This document shows positions 28,640 through 37,373 of a DNA stretch of 64,000 nt, piece by piece (the first letter of the stretch is position 1; each line of letters begins with the position of its first letter). Under the pieces are notes generated by a model, which ran no database searches, was not told where the DNA came from, and saw only the letters and a list, made by a program, of their open reading frames with translations. This DNA is from Paenibacillus sp. YYML68 (GTDB taxonomy: Bacteria > Bacillota > Bacilli > Paenibacillales > NBRC-103111). The position numbers were made by a program, and so were the translations under genes. The stretch is taken from NCBI RefSeq assembly GCF_027923405.1, contig NZ_BQYI01000001.1, forward strand, positions 4,592,501 to 4,656,500, written 5' to 3'.

Positions 28640-28679
28640 AGCGAAAAGGACGCAAGGAATGATGCCATTCCGTACGTCC
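28640..28679 (-). terminator. Terminator of the MoxR/DUF58/transglutaminase operon
   Basis: On the minus strand GGACGTACGGAATG and CATTCCTTGCGTCC pair (with a short internal mismatch) around GCAT, followed by TTTTCGCTTTTT. It lies 65 bp after the transglutaminase stop. Confidence 0.75.
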
Positions 28680-28743
28680 AAGGGTCGAGTCAGGCGGGTG
28701 GCCGAGCGTTAGCCGTCACATCGCTCATGGTGGAGGGTAGAAC

Positions 28744-31224
28744 TCAGCTGCTGCGACTCGCCGCACGGAGCGCCTGCCAGGCATCGCGGAGGGCGTCAAT
28801 CGTCACGCCGCGCTCCTCGTACGGATCACCGTAGCGCTGCGCCTCCAGCAGCAGGGCGACCTTCGTCAGCGCAATGCGATGCGACTCGCTGCGGCACTCG
28901 ATGGCGCTCGCGTACTCCCGCAGCGTCTGGTTCGGCGCAGCCGGGCCGTACGTGCGCTGCAGACGGCGCCACAGACGATCGCCGTGGCGGTGCGCTGTCA
29001 GTCGGCGCAGACCATTCAAGAGACCGCCGCCAGACAGCATGAGCTGGCTCCACCAGGAAGGAGCCTCGCTCTCGGTCGGTCTGCTTGTTCCTGCCCCCTG
29101 CAGCTCGTACATGCGAGCCTTCGCAAGCAGCAGCGCGAACAGCGAGACGAGCACGAGCAGCAGGACGCCCAGTACGGCAAATACGAGGACGCGCCTCGCG
29201 TACAGCAGCTCCTTCAGCTCTTGCCAATTTTGCGGCATGGCGCTCCAGAGTTCAGCGACTGCAGACGATGCCGAGCGCGAGACCCGCTCTGCGAGCCGCT
29301 GCGCCTCATGCAGCGCCGATGCAATGCGGAACGGCTGATCAGCTTCGGTGGCGGAGGCTCGAGCAGCTGGAGCCGTCGATGCGGCTGTCACCGCAGCCTC
29401 CGAGGAGCTGCCCGCTGCGCCTGAGAACCCCGGCGTCGGCTCGAACGGCACCCAGCCGATCCCCGCGATGTACGCCTCGACCCAAGAGTGAGCGTCGAGC
29501 TGCCGCACCTGCACCTGGTACACCGTGCGTCCGTCTACCTGCTCGCTCGTCACCACTTCGCCGGGCGCGAAGCCTTTGACCCAGCGGGCGGGCACTCCCG
29601 CCGAGCGCAGCAGCACCGTCATCGTGGTGGAGAAATGGTCGCAGTAGCCGCTTTGTTGCTCGAATAGGAATCGGTCTACGAGGTCTTCACCGCTGCGGAC
29701 GGCTCGCGTATCCTTCGTGCTGTACGTATAGCTCTCGCGCAGGTAGCGCTCGATCGCAGTCGCCTTCTCATACGGAGAAGAAGCGTGCGCCGTAATCCGA
29801 TCGGCCAGCTGCTGCGTACGCGTCGTCACCGTGTCTGGAAGCTGTACATACTTGCTCTGAATAGACGCCGGGACGTCTGCTCTTGAAGCCCATTGTAGCG
29901 CGAGACGTTCGCGGTCGGTCATGACCTGTGCCTGAATGCGGTACCGCTGCAGCGGCTCGCTCAGCGCAGGCAGCGAGTAGCGGTCCGAGGCCGGATGCTT
30001 CCATACCCAGTTGTCTGGAATGTCGCGGCCCTGCTGCGTCTGCATCACCTCGATCCGAACCAGCTCACCGCCAGTGAACAGCATGCGACCAAGCGCTGGG
30101 TCGGCCACGATCACATCTTGTGTCACGAGTGAGAAGCCCGGCTTCGACTGCACAGCCGATGAAGCGGCAGGCAGACTTGCACGCTGCAGCTCGATCTCCG
30201 GCTCGGTCCAGCCTTGACCGGTGTAGACACTCTTGGACTCGCCGCGCCAATACGCCACTTCATCGGTCACCGCGGTAAAAGCGATCCGTCCATCCGCCTC
30301 CAGCGGCTGACCGAGCGCCCGGTCGTCCGAGCCGTAGCCGGTACGCGCCGAGCCCGACATCGACCAGCCGGACTGCTCGACATGCTGCCATAGCCTCGCT
30401 GCACGCGCCCAATCCGGCTGCTCCGCACCGTGCGGCTGCCAGAAGGAAGCGGCTAGCCCTGCAGCAGCGCCAAGGCCAATCGTCAACAGACCGGACAGCC
30501 AGATGTGGCGAGGCCGCGGGCTACCAGTAGACTCGAGAGCAGATGGCTCATCGTCCGATGGGAGAGCTTCGGCCTCATCCTGCCACCGTCTCAGCCTCTC
30601 CGGCTGCAGCGCGAGCTGAAGCAGGAGACCGATGATCGTGGACCTTGCGACAGCGCCGAGCGCATCGAGGCCGAACGCCATTTGCAGGAAAATCGGGAAC
30701 GACACCGTCAGCGCGATCAGCCAGTGCATCGAGCGACGGTCGAGAACGAGCGACTGCACGACCGAGATGAAGAACGCCCAGCCGATCGTGAACAGGAGCG
30801 TCCGGGTCGAAGGCTCCCATGCCGCCAAGTTCCCCTGCAGCCCCTCCAGCACATCACGCTGCAGCTGCTGTCCCCAGCGCCCCCAGCCTGCTGCAGACGG
30901 CAACGCTTGTCCATGATGAAGCCAGACGGTGAAGAAGATTGACCATACGATCTTCACGGGCCACGTCAGCCACGGACTGAGGCGGAACGCATCGAGCAGC
31001 ACGAAGAGCGAGAACGTCGCAACGAATGGCCATAAGAAATGTAGCTCCGTAATTTCCGCCAGCCTGCTGAGCGGGTACAGCCACTCCAGCAGCAACAGAA
31101 GCAGCAGCGCACTGAGCAGCAGATCCTCACCTCTGCGCAGTCGGTGGCCTTGTCCGGCACCCGTAATGCGGGCAGCTGCGGCGTGAGAATGTGGCGTCTG
31201 TATGTTGTTCGCGTTAGAGGCCAT
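28744..31224 (-). CDS. Membrane-anchored transglutaminase-like protein (DUF3488/DUF4129 type)
   Basis: A protein of about 826 residues from the ATG at 31224, preceded by GAGGAGGTGAGC. The N-terminal 230 residues hold about six hydrophobic helices (LLLSALLLLLLLEWLYPL is the first). The extracytoplasmic core carries the papain-like triad: Cys in SGYCDHFSTTM, His in DAHSWVEAYI and the following Asp/Glu region before FEPTPGF. One more helix (VFAVLGVLLLVLVSLFALLL) precedes a C-terminal DUF4129-like domain. The start overlaps the DUF58 stop by 11 bp. The MoxR-DUF58-transglutaminase trio is a widespread conserved operon; its role in cell-envelope protein processing is only partly understood. Confidence 0.93.
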   Translation of the reverse strand: MASNANNIQTPHSHAAAARITGAGQGHRLRRGEDLLLSALLLLLLLEWLYPLSRLAEITELHFLWPFVATFSLFVLLDAFRLSPWLTWPVKIVWSIFFTVWLHHGQALPSAAGWGRWGQQLQRDVLEGLQGNLAAWEPSTRTLLFTIGWAFFISVVQSLVLDRRSMHWLIALTVSFPIFLQMAFGLDALGAVARSTIIGLLLQLALQPERLRRWQDEAEALPSDDEPSALESTGSPRPRHIWLSGLLTIGLGAAAGLAASFWQPHGAEQPDWARAARLWQHVEQSGWSMSGSARTGYGSDDRALGQPLEADGRIAFTAVTDEVAYWRGESKSVYTGQGWTEPEIELQRASLPAASSAVQSKPGFSLVTQDVIVADPALGRMLFTGGELVRIEVMQTQQGRDIPDNWVWKHPASDRYSLPALSEPLQRYRIQAQVMTDRERLALQWASRADVPASIQSKYVQLPDTVTTRTQQLADRITAHASSPYEKATAIERYLRESYTYSTKDTRAVRSGEDLVDRFLFEQQSGYCDHFSTTMTVLLRSAGVPARWVKGFAPGEVVTSEQVDGRTVYQVQVRQLDAHSWVEAYIAGIGWVPFEPTPGFSGAAGSSSEAAVTAASTAPAARASATEADQPFRIASALHEAQRLAERVSRSASSAVAELWSAMPQNWQELKELLYARRVLVFAVLGVLLLVLVSLFALLLAKARMYELQGAGTSRPTESEAPSWWSQLMLSGGGLLNGLRRLTAHRHGDRLWRRLQRTYGPAAPNQTLREYASAIECRSESHRIALTKVALLLEAQRYGDPYEERGVTIDALRDAWQALRAASRSS

Positions 31225-32968
31225 GACGCTCACCTCCTCGTGCGGGTGGGGTGTGGTGAGCGCGTGGATCGGCGCCGTGCGCAGGCGATGTATCGGACCA
31301 GATGTTGGCCCAGCCTGTAGGTGAGCCACTTGCTGCCTCATCGTTGTCGCGTAAGGGAGGGACATCGGACTGGCTCCTGTCCACGCGTACAGGTGTGGCG
31401 CTTGCCCCTAATCCGGCACTGCGCATAGACGTGACGTCGGACGGCATCGCGGCGCCGTGCGCAGTCGAGGCGAACGGTGCCGAAGCTGTTGCCGTGGCAT
31501 GCGCAGGCGGGGCGGCGGCTGGCCTTCCGCCGCCGTGACGGGCTGCGGCGATCGCCGCAGCCGCTGAGACAGCGGGCTCTGCCGCTGTCGAAGTGACCTT
31601 GCAGCCGAGCGCCTCCAGCTCGCGCTGCCAAGCCGTTGCCGCCGCCGCTGCCCCGGCGCGGCTCCAAGGCCCGTGCACGTACACCACGTGCACGGCACCT
31701 CGCGGCAGCCGCCGAATCGCGGCGCCGAGCGCTTGGTCCGCCCGCGCCGTCACCACCGTGACGGCGCTGCCGCGGGCTTCGCGCAGCGCCAGCTCCGCCA
31801 GTGCCTCGGGGCGACAGTCGCCCCGAGGCACAGCTGCGAGCGCCGCCAGCAGCTCGCGCACGGCTGTGCGGCCGTGCGCCTCCACCGCGTGGCCGTCGCT
31901 TGCGGCCACGCGCACCCGCGCGCCCTGCGCCAGCGCGCGCAGCGCAAGCCCCGCCGCGGCCTCCACCGCAGCCGCCAGCGCAGGGTCCGCCCACCGGGCG
32001 GCCCCTGCGCTGGCGCCGCCTCCGGCCGCGTCCAGCACGATGAGCTGCCGGCCTTCGGCCCGCGGCAGCTCCAGCTCCTTCGCGCGCAGCTCGCCCGTGC
32101 GCGCACTGCTGCGCCAATGGATCCGGCGAAGCGGATCCCCTGGCGCATAAGGCCGCGTGCCGGCAAGCTCCGGCACGCCATCCTGCGCGGGCGGGCGCAT
32201 CCCCCGCCGCGGCATCTGCTCGGCAGCGTGCAGCACCGCCGCCGCTGGCCCGATGCGGGGCAGCACGCACAGCTGCTGCCCATCCATCCCGCTGCGCCGC
32301 GTCACGCGCAGCAGCCCGAAGGCATCGCCGGCCGACACGAGCCGCTCGGCCGGCACATACGTGCCGCGGACGAGTCCACTTAGTCGTCCGCTCAGCACCG
32401 CGCTTCCGTCGAAGCCGACCGCGCCGTACGCGCGAAGCGTAACGACGTCCCCGCTTCCCACATGCACCCAATGCTCCTCAAGACGCACCCAGACACCGAA
32501 GGGAAGCTGCGTTTTTAGAACATACGTTCTATACAAGGACTGATCGTACACATGTAACGCGTCTGCCGCCGAAGCGAAGCCGAGCCCATCAGGCATAGCA
32601 GCCTCCGACGCCCCGCGCTCACCTCCAGCCGCTTCCTTCCGATCCGCAGCAGAGGCTAGCCGTCGCAGCCCGTCACGACGACCATACGCGCTTCGATGAT
32701 GGCGCAATCGACCTTGACGCTGCAGACGTCCGCGAACGGCAAGCGGTACAGCACGCTCCAGAGACTGCTCCCCGGTCACACTATCCACCACACCGTGCGA
32801 TTGTACCCATGACCATCGCCCATAGCGGAACGCCAGCCAGACCCAGATCCCGTACACAAGCAAGGCCATCAACAATCCGAGCAAATACGACGCCGCCCGT
32901 CCGCCCATCGTCCACGCCCACACTCCGCTAAGCGAAGCGAATACAACCAGCATTGCAATAGCGCCCAT
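31214..32968 (-). CDS. DUF58 domain protein
   Basis: A protein of 584 residues. Two N-terminal helices (the first is AIAMLVVFASLSGVWAWTMG) are followed by the DUF58 signature GTRPYAPGDPLRRIHWRSSART, of which RPY-GDP-RIHW is the key part. A von Willebrand-like region with many Ala follows, then a long disordered C-terminus. DUF58 proteins pair with MoxR ATPases. The stretch from about 31.6 to 32.3 kb is extremely GC-rich, above its neighbours. It starts 11 bp after the moxR stop and overlaps the transglutaminase gene. Confidence 0.9.
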   Translation of the reverse strand: MGAIAMLVVFASLSGVWAWTMGGRAASYLLGLLMALLVYGIWVWLAFRYGRWSWVQSHGVVDSVTGEQSLERAVPLAVRGRLQRQGRLRHHRSAYGRRDGLRRLASAADRKEAAGGERGASEAAMPDGLGFASAADALHVYDQSLYRTYVLKTQLPFGVWVRLEEHWVHVGSGDVVTLRAYGAVGFDGSAVLSGRLSGLVRGTYVPAERLVSAGDAFGLLRVTRRSGMDGQQLCVLPRIGPAAAVLHAAEQMPRRGMRPPAQDGVPELAGTRPYAPGDPLRRIHWRSSARTGELRAKELELPRAEGRQLIVLDAAGGGASAGAARWADPALAAAVEAAAGLALRALAQGARVRVAASDGHAVEAHGRTAVRELLAALAAVPRGDCRPEALAELALREARGSAVTVVTARADQALGAAIRRLPRGAVHVVYVHGPWSRAGAAAAATAWQRELEALGCKVTSTAAEPAVSAAAAIAAARHGGGRPAAAPPAHATATASAPFASTAHGAAMPSDVTSMRSAGLGASATPVRVDRSQSDVPPLRDNDEAASGSPTGWANIWSDTSPAHGADPRAHHTPPARGGERHGL

Positions 32969-32979
32969 AAGTCACCCCG

Positions 32980-33954
32980 CTAGCCAGCCGCATGACGGCG
33001 CACGGGAACCGGCATCGCAGCTACAATCGACGACACGATCGACTCAGCCCCGCGTCCGCCCATCATCGCAGACGGCTGCAGCAGCAGCCGATGAGCGAGC
33101 ACTGGCACGCACAGCGACTTCACATCGTCGGGGATCACATAGCCGCGGCCGCAGCGGAACGCCTCAGCCTGAGCCGCCCGCATGAGCGCGATCGACGCGC
33201 GCGGACTTGCCCCTAGCACGACATCCGCATGCTGTCTCGTCGATGTCGTCAGCTGCACAATATATTGCTTGATCGTCTCGTCCACATGCACCGCCCGCGC
33301 CTCCTTCTGGAGACGGGCGAATTCCTCCTGCAGCACAACGGCGCGAATGTGCGACAGCGGCGACTCCTGCTCCATCCGGCCGAGCATCTCGACCTCCTCA
33401 CGCGGCTCCGGGTAGCCGAGCCTCAGCTTCAGCAAGAACCGATCGAGCTGTGCCTCCGGCAATGTGTAGGTGCCCTCGAAGTCGATCGGATTTTGCGTAG
33501 CGAGTATAAAAAACGGCTCAGGCAGCGCATACGTCTCCCCGTCCACCGTCACCCGCTTCTCCTCCATCGCCTCCAGCAGCGCCGCCTGCGTCCGTGCCGA
33601 CGTCCGGTTCAGCTCATCAGCAAGCACAATGGACGAGAACAGCGGCCCTCGACGAAATTCGAACTCCATCGTCCGCTGGTTGTACACCGACACCCCGCTC
33701 AAATCAGACGGCAGCAAATCCGGCGTACATTGAATGCGCTTGAAGCCGCAGTCGATCGTGCGCGACAGGGCGCGGATGAGCATCGTTTTGCCGACGCCCG
33801 GAACGTCCTCCAGCAACACATGACCGCCCGCCAATAGAGCGACCAGCAGCTTCTCGATGATCGGCCGCTTGCCGACCATCACCTTTTCCACCTGAAACAC
33901 AATACGCTCGAGCGTCGCTTGGTACGAATCTGACAAGGATGAGGATGATGCCAT
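32980..33954 (-). CDS. MoxR-family AAA+ ATPase
   Basis: A protein of 324 residues. The AAA+ core has Walker A LLEDVPGVGKTMLIRAL, Walker B FSSIVLADELNRTSARTQAALLEAMEEK-type sequence, and sensor 1 FILATQNPIDFEGTYTLPEA. MoxR ATPases act as chaperone-like partners of DUF58/VWA proteins. I chose the ATG at 33954 because TTAGGAGGTTC lies just upstream. It is the first gene of the three-gene operon with DUF58 and the transglutaminase. Confidence 0.94.
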   Translation of the reverse strand: MASSSSLSDSYQATLERIVFQVEKVMVGKRPIIEKLLVALLAGGHVLLEDVPGVGKTMLIRALSRTIDCGFKRIQCTPDLLPSDLSGVSVYNQRTMEFEFRRGPLFSSIVLADELNRTSARTQAALLEAMEEKRVTVDGETYALPEPFFILATQNPIDFEGTYTLPEAQLDRFLLKLRLGYPEPREEVEMLGRMEQESPLSHIRAVVLQEEFARLQKEARAVHVDETIKQYIVQLTTSTRQHADVVLGASPRASIALMRAAQAEAFRCGRGYVIPDDVKSLCVPVLAHRLLLQPSAMMGGRGAESIVSSIVAAMPVPVRRHAAG

Positions 33955-34059
33955 ATAAGAACCTCCTAATATTCGGCTAATAGCCCGATTCATAGATTCG
34001 CAGTCTGTATGCAGTCTGTGTACATGCTATAAATCCAGTATCGCCGAGATTAAGAGATT

Positions 34060-35721
34060 TTAGACTTCAGGCACAGGAAGATACCCTGCTAGTATCATAG
34101 GCACGCTAGGGACGAGCATTCCCATTCGTTGCGGCCTTCCCGCTTGAACAACGGCAGCACGCTCCGAGGCGGCTTCATAGGCCAGCACCTTCACACCGAG
34201 CTGCTGCAGCGCAGCACGCATCGGCACGTACAGACTCCCATCCCGCAGCTCCAGCTCGGGCAGCGAGGTCACCTGCATCGATCGGTAGATGTCGGTCATC
34301 CCGATGCGCACCTGCTCATAGCTGCGTAGCTGGAGGCGCGAGAGATCATATTCCGCCCGGTGCGTGCCGTATTCGATCGCTGCCGTACGCGACGATTCCG
34401 ACCACTCTACCTTAGCACCCAGCGCCTCCGCAAGCGCGCGCAGCGGAACGATCAGCCGGTGCTCGCGCAGCAGCAGCTCAGACGCCTCCAGCTCGGTAAG
34501 TCGATTGCCAATCCGCAGCATCACCTGCTGAAGCCGAATCGTATCCATAGCTGTAACCGTCGAAAAAGCCGAATCCTCCGTGACTGCCCCTGCGGCTTCT
34601 TCAGCAGCACCACCCGAGCCTGTAAATCCAGCTGATACCGCTAATCCAGCTAATCCAGCCGAATCCACGGGTCCACCTGACTGAACGGCTCCAGCCGATC
34701 CAGCCGTTGCCCTCGCGCCGCCCTCAAGTACATCGCCGTCGGCCGACTTCAGCCTTCCAGCTAACCCCTCTGCAGCTCGTCCCTTATCTAATGGCGCTGC
34801 TTCCTTCAAGCGTGCGGCCAAGTGCTCCCTCATGTCTTCTGTCGTCGTCTTGAACGTCTCCAGCGTCGTATGTCTAGGCCATCTCGACGACTTGACGACC
34901 GAGAACCGATCTGGCTTCACCTGCTCATCCATTGCAGCGAACGTGTAGCCTTGATCCCGGAACGTCCGGATGATGTCCGGCAGCGCCTTCAGCGTCTCCC
35001 CATGCCCCGCTCCATCATGCATCAGCACGTTGACCTCATGGCGAAAAGGACCCTTCTGCACGTTCGCCACAATTTCCGCCGCCGGCACCCCGACCCGCCT
35101 CGAATCCCCACTGTCGATCGACCAGTCATACACGTGATAGCCCGCTTCCTGCAAATAATAGAAGTAGTAATGGTCGAAATTCGAGAACGTCCCGCCCGGC
35201 GCCCTCGCAATGGATGTCCGCACACCAGCCGTGCGCAGCAGCACCTCCTCGGTCCGCTTCAGCTGGCTCCAATAGCCCTCGAAGCTCGAATACAGCTCTT
35301 TATACGAATGATTATATGAATGATTGCCGACCGCGTGGCCTTCCTTCACGATTCGCTTCAGCACCTCGGGCCTTGCCTCCACCTGTGCGCCTACAACGAA
35401 GAACGTAGCCGGAACACCGTGCTCCTTCAGCACGTCCAGCACCTTCGGCGTCAGCTCGCTCGGCCCATCGTCGAACGTCAAGTATACAGTCGGCTTCTCC
35501 GGTGTCCGATACGACCTCTCCGTCTCCACCCGCTTCCCTGCAGACAAGGCCGCGTACGCCTCCTGCAGCGCCTGCTCCCCATGCCCAGCCTCTGTAGTAG
35601 ACTTCGCTTCAGCACCCCCGCTACCTGACCCCCATCCAACTAGAGCCATTACCATCACCATCGCTACCACTACCACTCTACTGAACATGCTGCTGAATCG
35701 TGCCGGCCATCCACGCTTCAT
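34060..35721 (-). CDS. Secreted polysaccharide deacetylase with copper-amine-oxidase-like domain
   Basis: A protein of about 553 residues. A signal-like N-terminal helix (FSRVVVVAMVMVMALVGW) leads to a NodB domain with all five motifs: TFDDGPS, HSYNHSY, RAPGG, DWSIDSGD and LMHDGAG. After an Ala/Gly-rich linker at about residues 370-410, the C-terminal part (RLIVPLRALAEALGAKVEWSES and SLYVPMRAALQQLGVKV) is a copper-amine-oxidase N-like fold found in many Paenibacillus secreted proteins. It would remove acetyl groups from peptidoglycan or another surface glycan. GGAGGG precedes the chosen ATG. The NodB-plus-this-domain fusion is notable. Confidence 0.92.
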   Translation of the reverse strand: MKRGWPARFSSMFSRVVVVAMVMVMALVGWGSGSGGAEAKSTTEAGHGEQALQEAYAALSAGKRVETERSYRTPEKPTVYLTFDDGPSELTPKVLDVLKEHGVPATFFVVGAQVEARPEVLKRIVKEGHAVGNHSYNHSYKELYSSFEGYWSQLKRTEEVLLRTAGVRTSIARAPGGTFSNFDHYYFYYLQEAGYHVYDWSIDSGDSRRVGVPAAEIVANVQKGPFRHEVNVLMHDGAGHGETLKALPDIIRTFRDQGYTFAAMDEQVKPDRFSVVKSSRWPRHTTLETFKTTTEDMREHLAARLKEAAPLDKGRAAEGLAGRLKSADGDVLEGGARATAGSAGAVQSGGPVDSAGLAGLAVSAGFTGSGGAAEEAAGAVTEDSAFSTVTAMDTIRLQQVMLRIGNRLTELEASELLLREHRLIVPLRALAEALGAKVEWSESSRTAAIEYGTHRAEYDLSRLQLRSYEQVRIGMTDIYRSMQVTSLPELELRDGSLYVPMRAALQQLGVKVLAYEAASERAAVVQAGRPQRMGMLVPSVPMILAGYLPVPEV

Positions 35722-35796
35722 TCGCAATCCCTCCATACATTCTACGAGACTTGGTTTAATAGAATATATGGGCTCCATCTATGGAATAGACCTCCC

Positions 35797-35919
35797 CTGA
35801 AATAACAGATTCCGAGTCCTCTCGGATCTGTTATGGCAAGCCTCGAATTTGGCGCAGACAAATTGAGGGCAGCTCTTCCCCCTGGAATAACAGATCCGAG
35901 GTCTCTCGGAATTGTTCAC
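35797..35919. repeat. Two related inverted repeats between the deacetylase and HAD genes
   Basis: ATAACAGATTCCGAG (35802-35816) pairs with CTCGGATCTGTTAT (35821-35834). A second, weaker copy runs ATAACAGATCCGAG (35887-35900) and CTCGGAATTGTT (35905-35916). Both follow a CCCCTGGAATAACAGAT-like left end. About 380 bp here has no gene. A dispersed REP- or MITE-like element is possible. Confidence 0.7.
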
Positions 35920-35928
35920 ATTAAATAG

Positions 35929-35956
35929 AAAAAGACGCCTACCCAAGGTAGACGCC
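35929..35956 (-). terminator. Terminator downstream of the HAD phosphatase gene
   Basis: On the minus strand GGCGTCTACC and GGTAGGCGTC pair (two G-U pairs) around a 3-base loop and are followed by TTTTT. It lies about 150 bp past the HAD gene stop. Confidence 0.75.
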
Positions 35957-36103
35957 GCCCACACCTAGCAGCAGCCAGAAATAATAGATTTCTTCGTTCA
36001 AGGAATAGCCAAATATCGGGCCGAATCATAACCCGAACGTGATGATCGAGCGACGTTGTAAATTTCGCTCTGCATCATTCAGTTCCTGACAGTCTCTTAT
36101 CAT

Positions 36104-36862
36104 CTATTCGATCTCAACCAAAGACTCAATAAGATAATCACATTCCTTCTCCAGCATCTCTCTCGAGCCTTCGTGGGTGACGACACCAATGGCAATGCTG
36201 CCTGCTGCTTTGGCCATCCGCATATCGACGATAGAATCGCCGACCACAGCGAACTCATGGGGCTGTATCTGAAGCCTCCTGCATGCTTCCAAAGTCATCT
36301 CGGGATCGGGCTTCCCTTTAGTCACCGCTTCTGGAGTAATGATGAAATCCAGCAATTCCTCTATTCCTAATAAATCGACACACGCCTTTGTCCGAAGCGC
36401 ATGGTCAGAGGTCACAATACATGTACGGATATTTCGCGTTGTCAAGCGATGAAATATTTCTGGCACGCCTTCTTTTCTGAGAAAAGCTTTCTCCAGCTGC
36501 ATATGCCGATCAGCTTCTTTAAAAATGGATTCCGCCAATGTTCTGCATTGAAACCACGGATAACGCTTAAGCAAGTAAATCAACCCTGCAATTATTATGA
36601 TTTCCTCTTGCAGTGTCGCTACAGCAAGTACCCCTTGATAATCGATCTTACCCGGCTGATCAGTCCCCATCGCTTGATTCCAAAGATGACCATGCTCTTC
36701 ACCAACGATTCGAACGAAGTTTTCCTTGCGCATTTCATCCACATAATCCCAGAAAGCCTCAGCATGAAACAAGGTTCCATCTTTATCAAAGCCGATGGCC
36801 TTCACAGGAATGAATTCGCCAGCAATTGTAATTCCTCTATGGTTTGTCTCAGCACGCGTCAC
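36104..36862 (-). CDS. HAD-superfamily phosphatase
   Basis: A protein of 252 residues with the HAD motifs: I, AIGFDKDGTLF; II, CIVTSDH; III, the Lys of TKGKPDPEM; and IV, AVVGDSIVDMRMAKAAG. The helical cap and sequence are typical of phosphoglycolate-phosphatase-like enzymes with small phosphorylated substrates. The GTG start has GAGGGGG upstream. It is divergent from the ntd operon, has comparable AT-rich composition, and may belong to the same island. The substrate is unknown. Confidence 0.88.
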   Translation of the reverse strand: MTRAETNHRGITIAGEFIPVKAIGFDKDGTLFHAEAFWDYVDEMRKENFVRIVGEEHGHLWNQAMGTDQPGKIDYQGVLAVATLQEEIIIIAGLIYLLKRYPWFQCRTLAESIFKEADRHMQLEKAFLRKEGVPEIFHRLTTRNIRTCIVTSDHALRTKACVDLLGIEELLDFIITPEAVTKGKPDPEMTLEACRRLQIQPHEFAVVGDSIVDMRMAKAAGSIAIGVVTHEGSREMLEKECDYLIESLVEIE

Positions 36863-37012
36863 TTGTTAATCCCCCTCTTCCATGGATGGACAATGGCGCT
36901 CCAGTACAGGTCTGGTCACATTCGAATCCTTCGTCTTTTGACCAACGCCTATATTAATTTTATACCACATCCAAGATTTGGTGTACATGTAATTTTTACA
37001 CTGAAGTTGTTG

Positions 37013-37059
37013 TTGACAACACTAAAAAGCAGATGCTAGTATTTTGTTAGTGCCAAAAT
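37013..37059 (+). promoter_or_regulatory. Promoter of the ntd operon with overlapping palindrome
   Basis: TTGACA (37013-37018) and TAGTAT (37037-37042) are separated by 18 bp. ATTTTG (37041-37046) and CAAAAT (37054-37059) form an inverted repeat around the likely transcription start. That position suits a repressor operator. In B. subtilis ntdABC is under NtdR, a LacI-type regulator; no such gene is seen here. Confidence 0.6.
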
Positions 37060-37078
37060 TGGAAGGAGGTGTATTATA

Positions 37079-37357
37079 TTGAAAATTATTGATTCAGCCT
37101 GCACCCCGTCATTATACCATTTAAGAAGAATGCCAGATGGTCCGGCGGGACACGCCAGAATGCGCTATCGATGATCCTGGGGTGTATGGGGGCCTGGAAG
37201 CACGCTCAGTATTACGGTTATATACTAAGCGAACGAACGTCTTGGTCTGCCGAGCAAGTTTAACGCAACGGAATGCACACCTTACGACGATCAGGAAGCT
37301 TTGGACAATGAGACAAGCTTTATCCAATGCGCAAACCTTTTGCGCAATATCCTATAA
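37079..37357 (+). pseudogene. Leader reading frame(s), possibly a frameshifted small gene
   Basis: AAGGAGGTG followed 8 bp later by TTG opens a 31-codon frame starting MKIIDSACTPSLYHLRRMPD and ending at TGA 37172-37174. A second frame overlaps it (ATGA at 37171) and reads GCMGAWKHAQYYGYILSE. Then, back in the first frame, from about 37208 to the stop at 37355-37357, comes PSKFNATECTPYDDQEALDN and SFIQCANLLRNIL. Read together with two frame changes they look like one protein of about 100 residues, whereas the single frame open across this stretch does not. Alternatives: short leader peptides, or chance. I do not recognise the family. Confidence 0.4.
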
Positions 37358-37373
37358 GGAGGCAAGAAGCACT

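Noticed and set aside
31338-32471. A 377-codon frame overlapping DUF58
   Set aside because: Ala/Arg-only composition from extreme GC content, and no independent ribosome site.
37137-37373. N-terminal extension of ntdA from 37137
   Set aside because: The 79 extra codons carry no family similarity and no ribosome site. The ATG at 37374 follows AAGGAGG and matches the family length.
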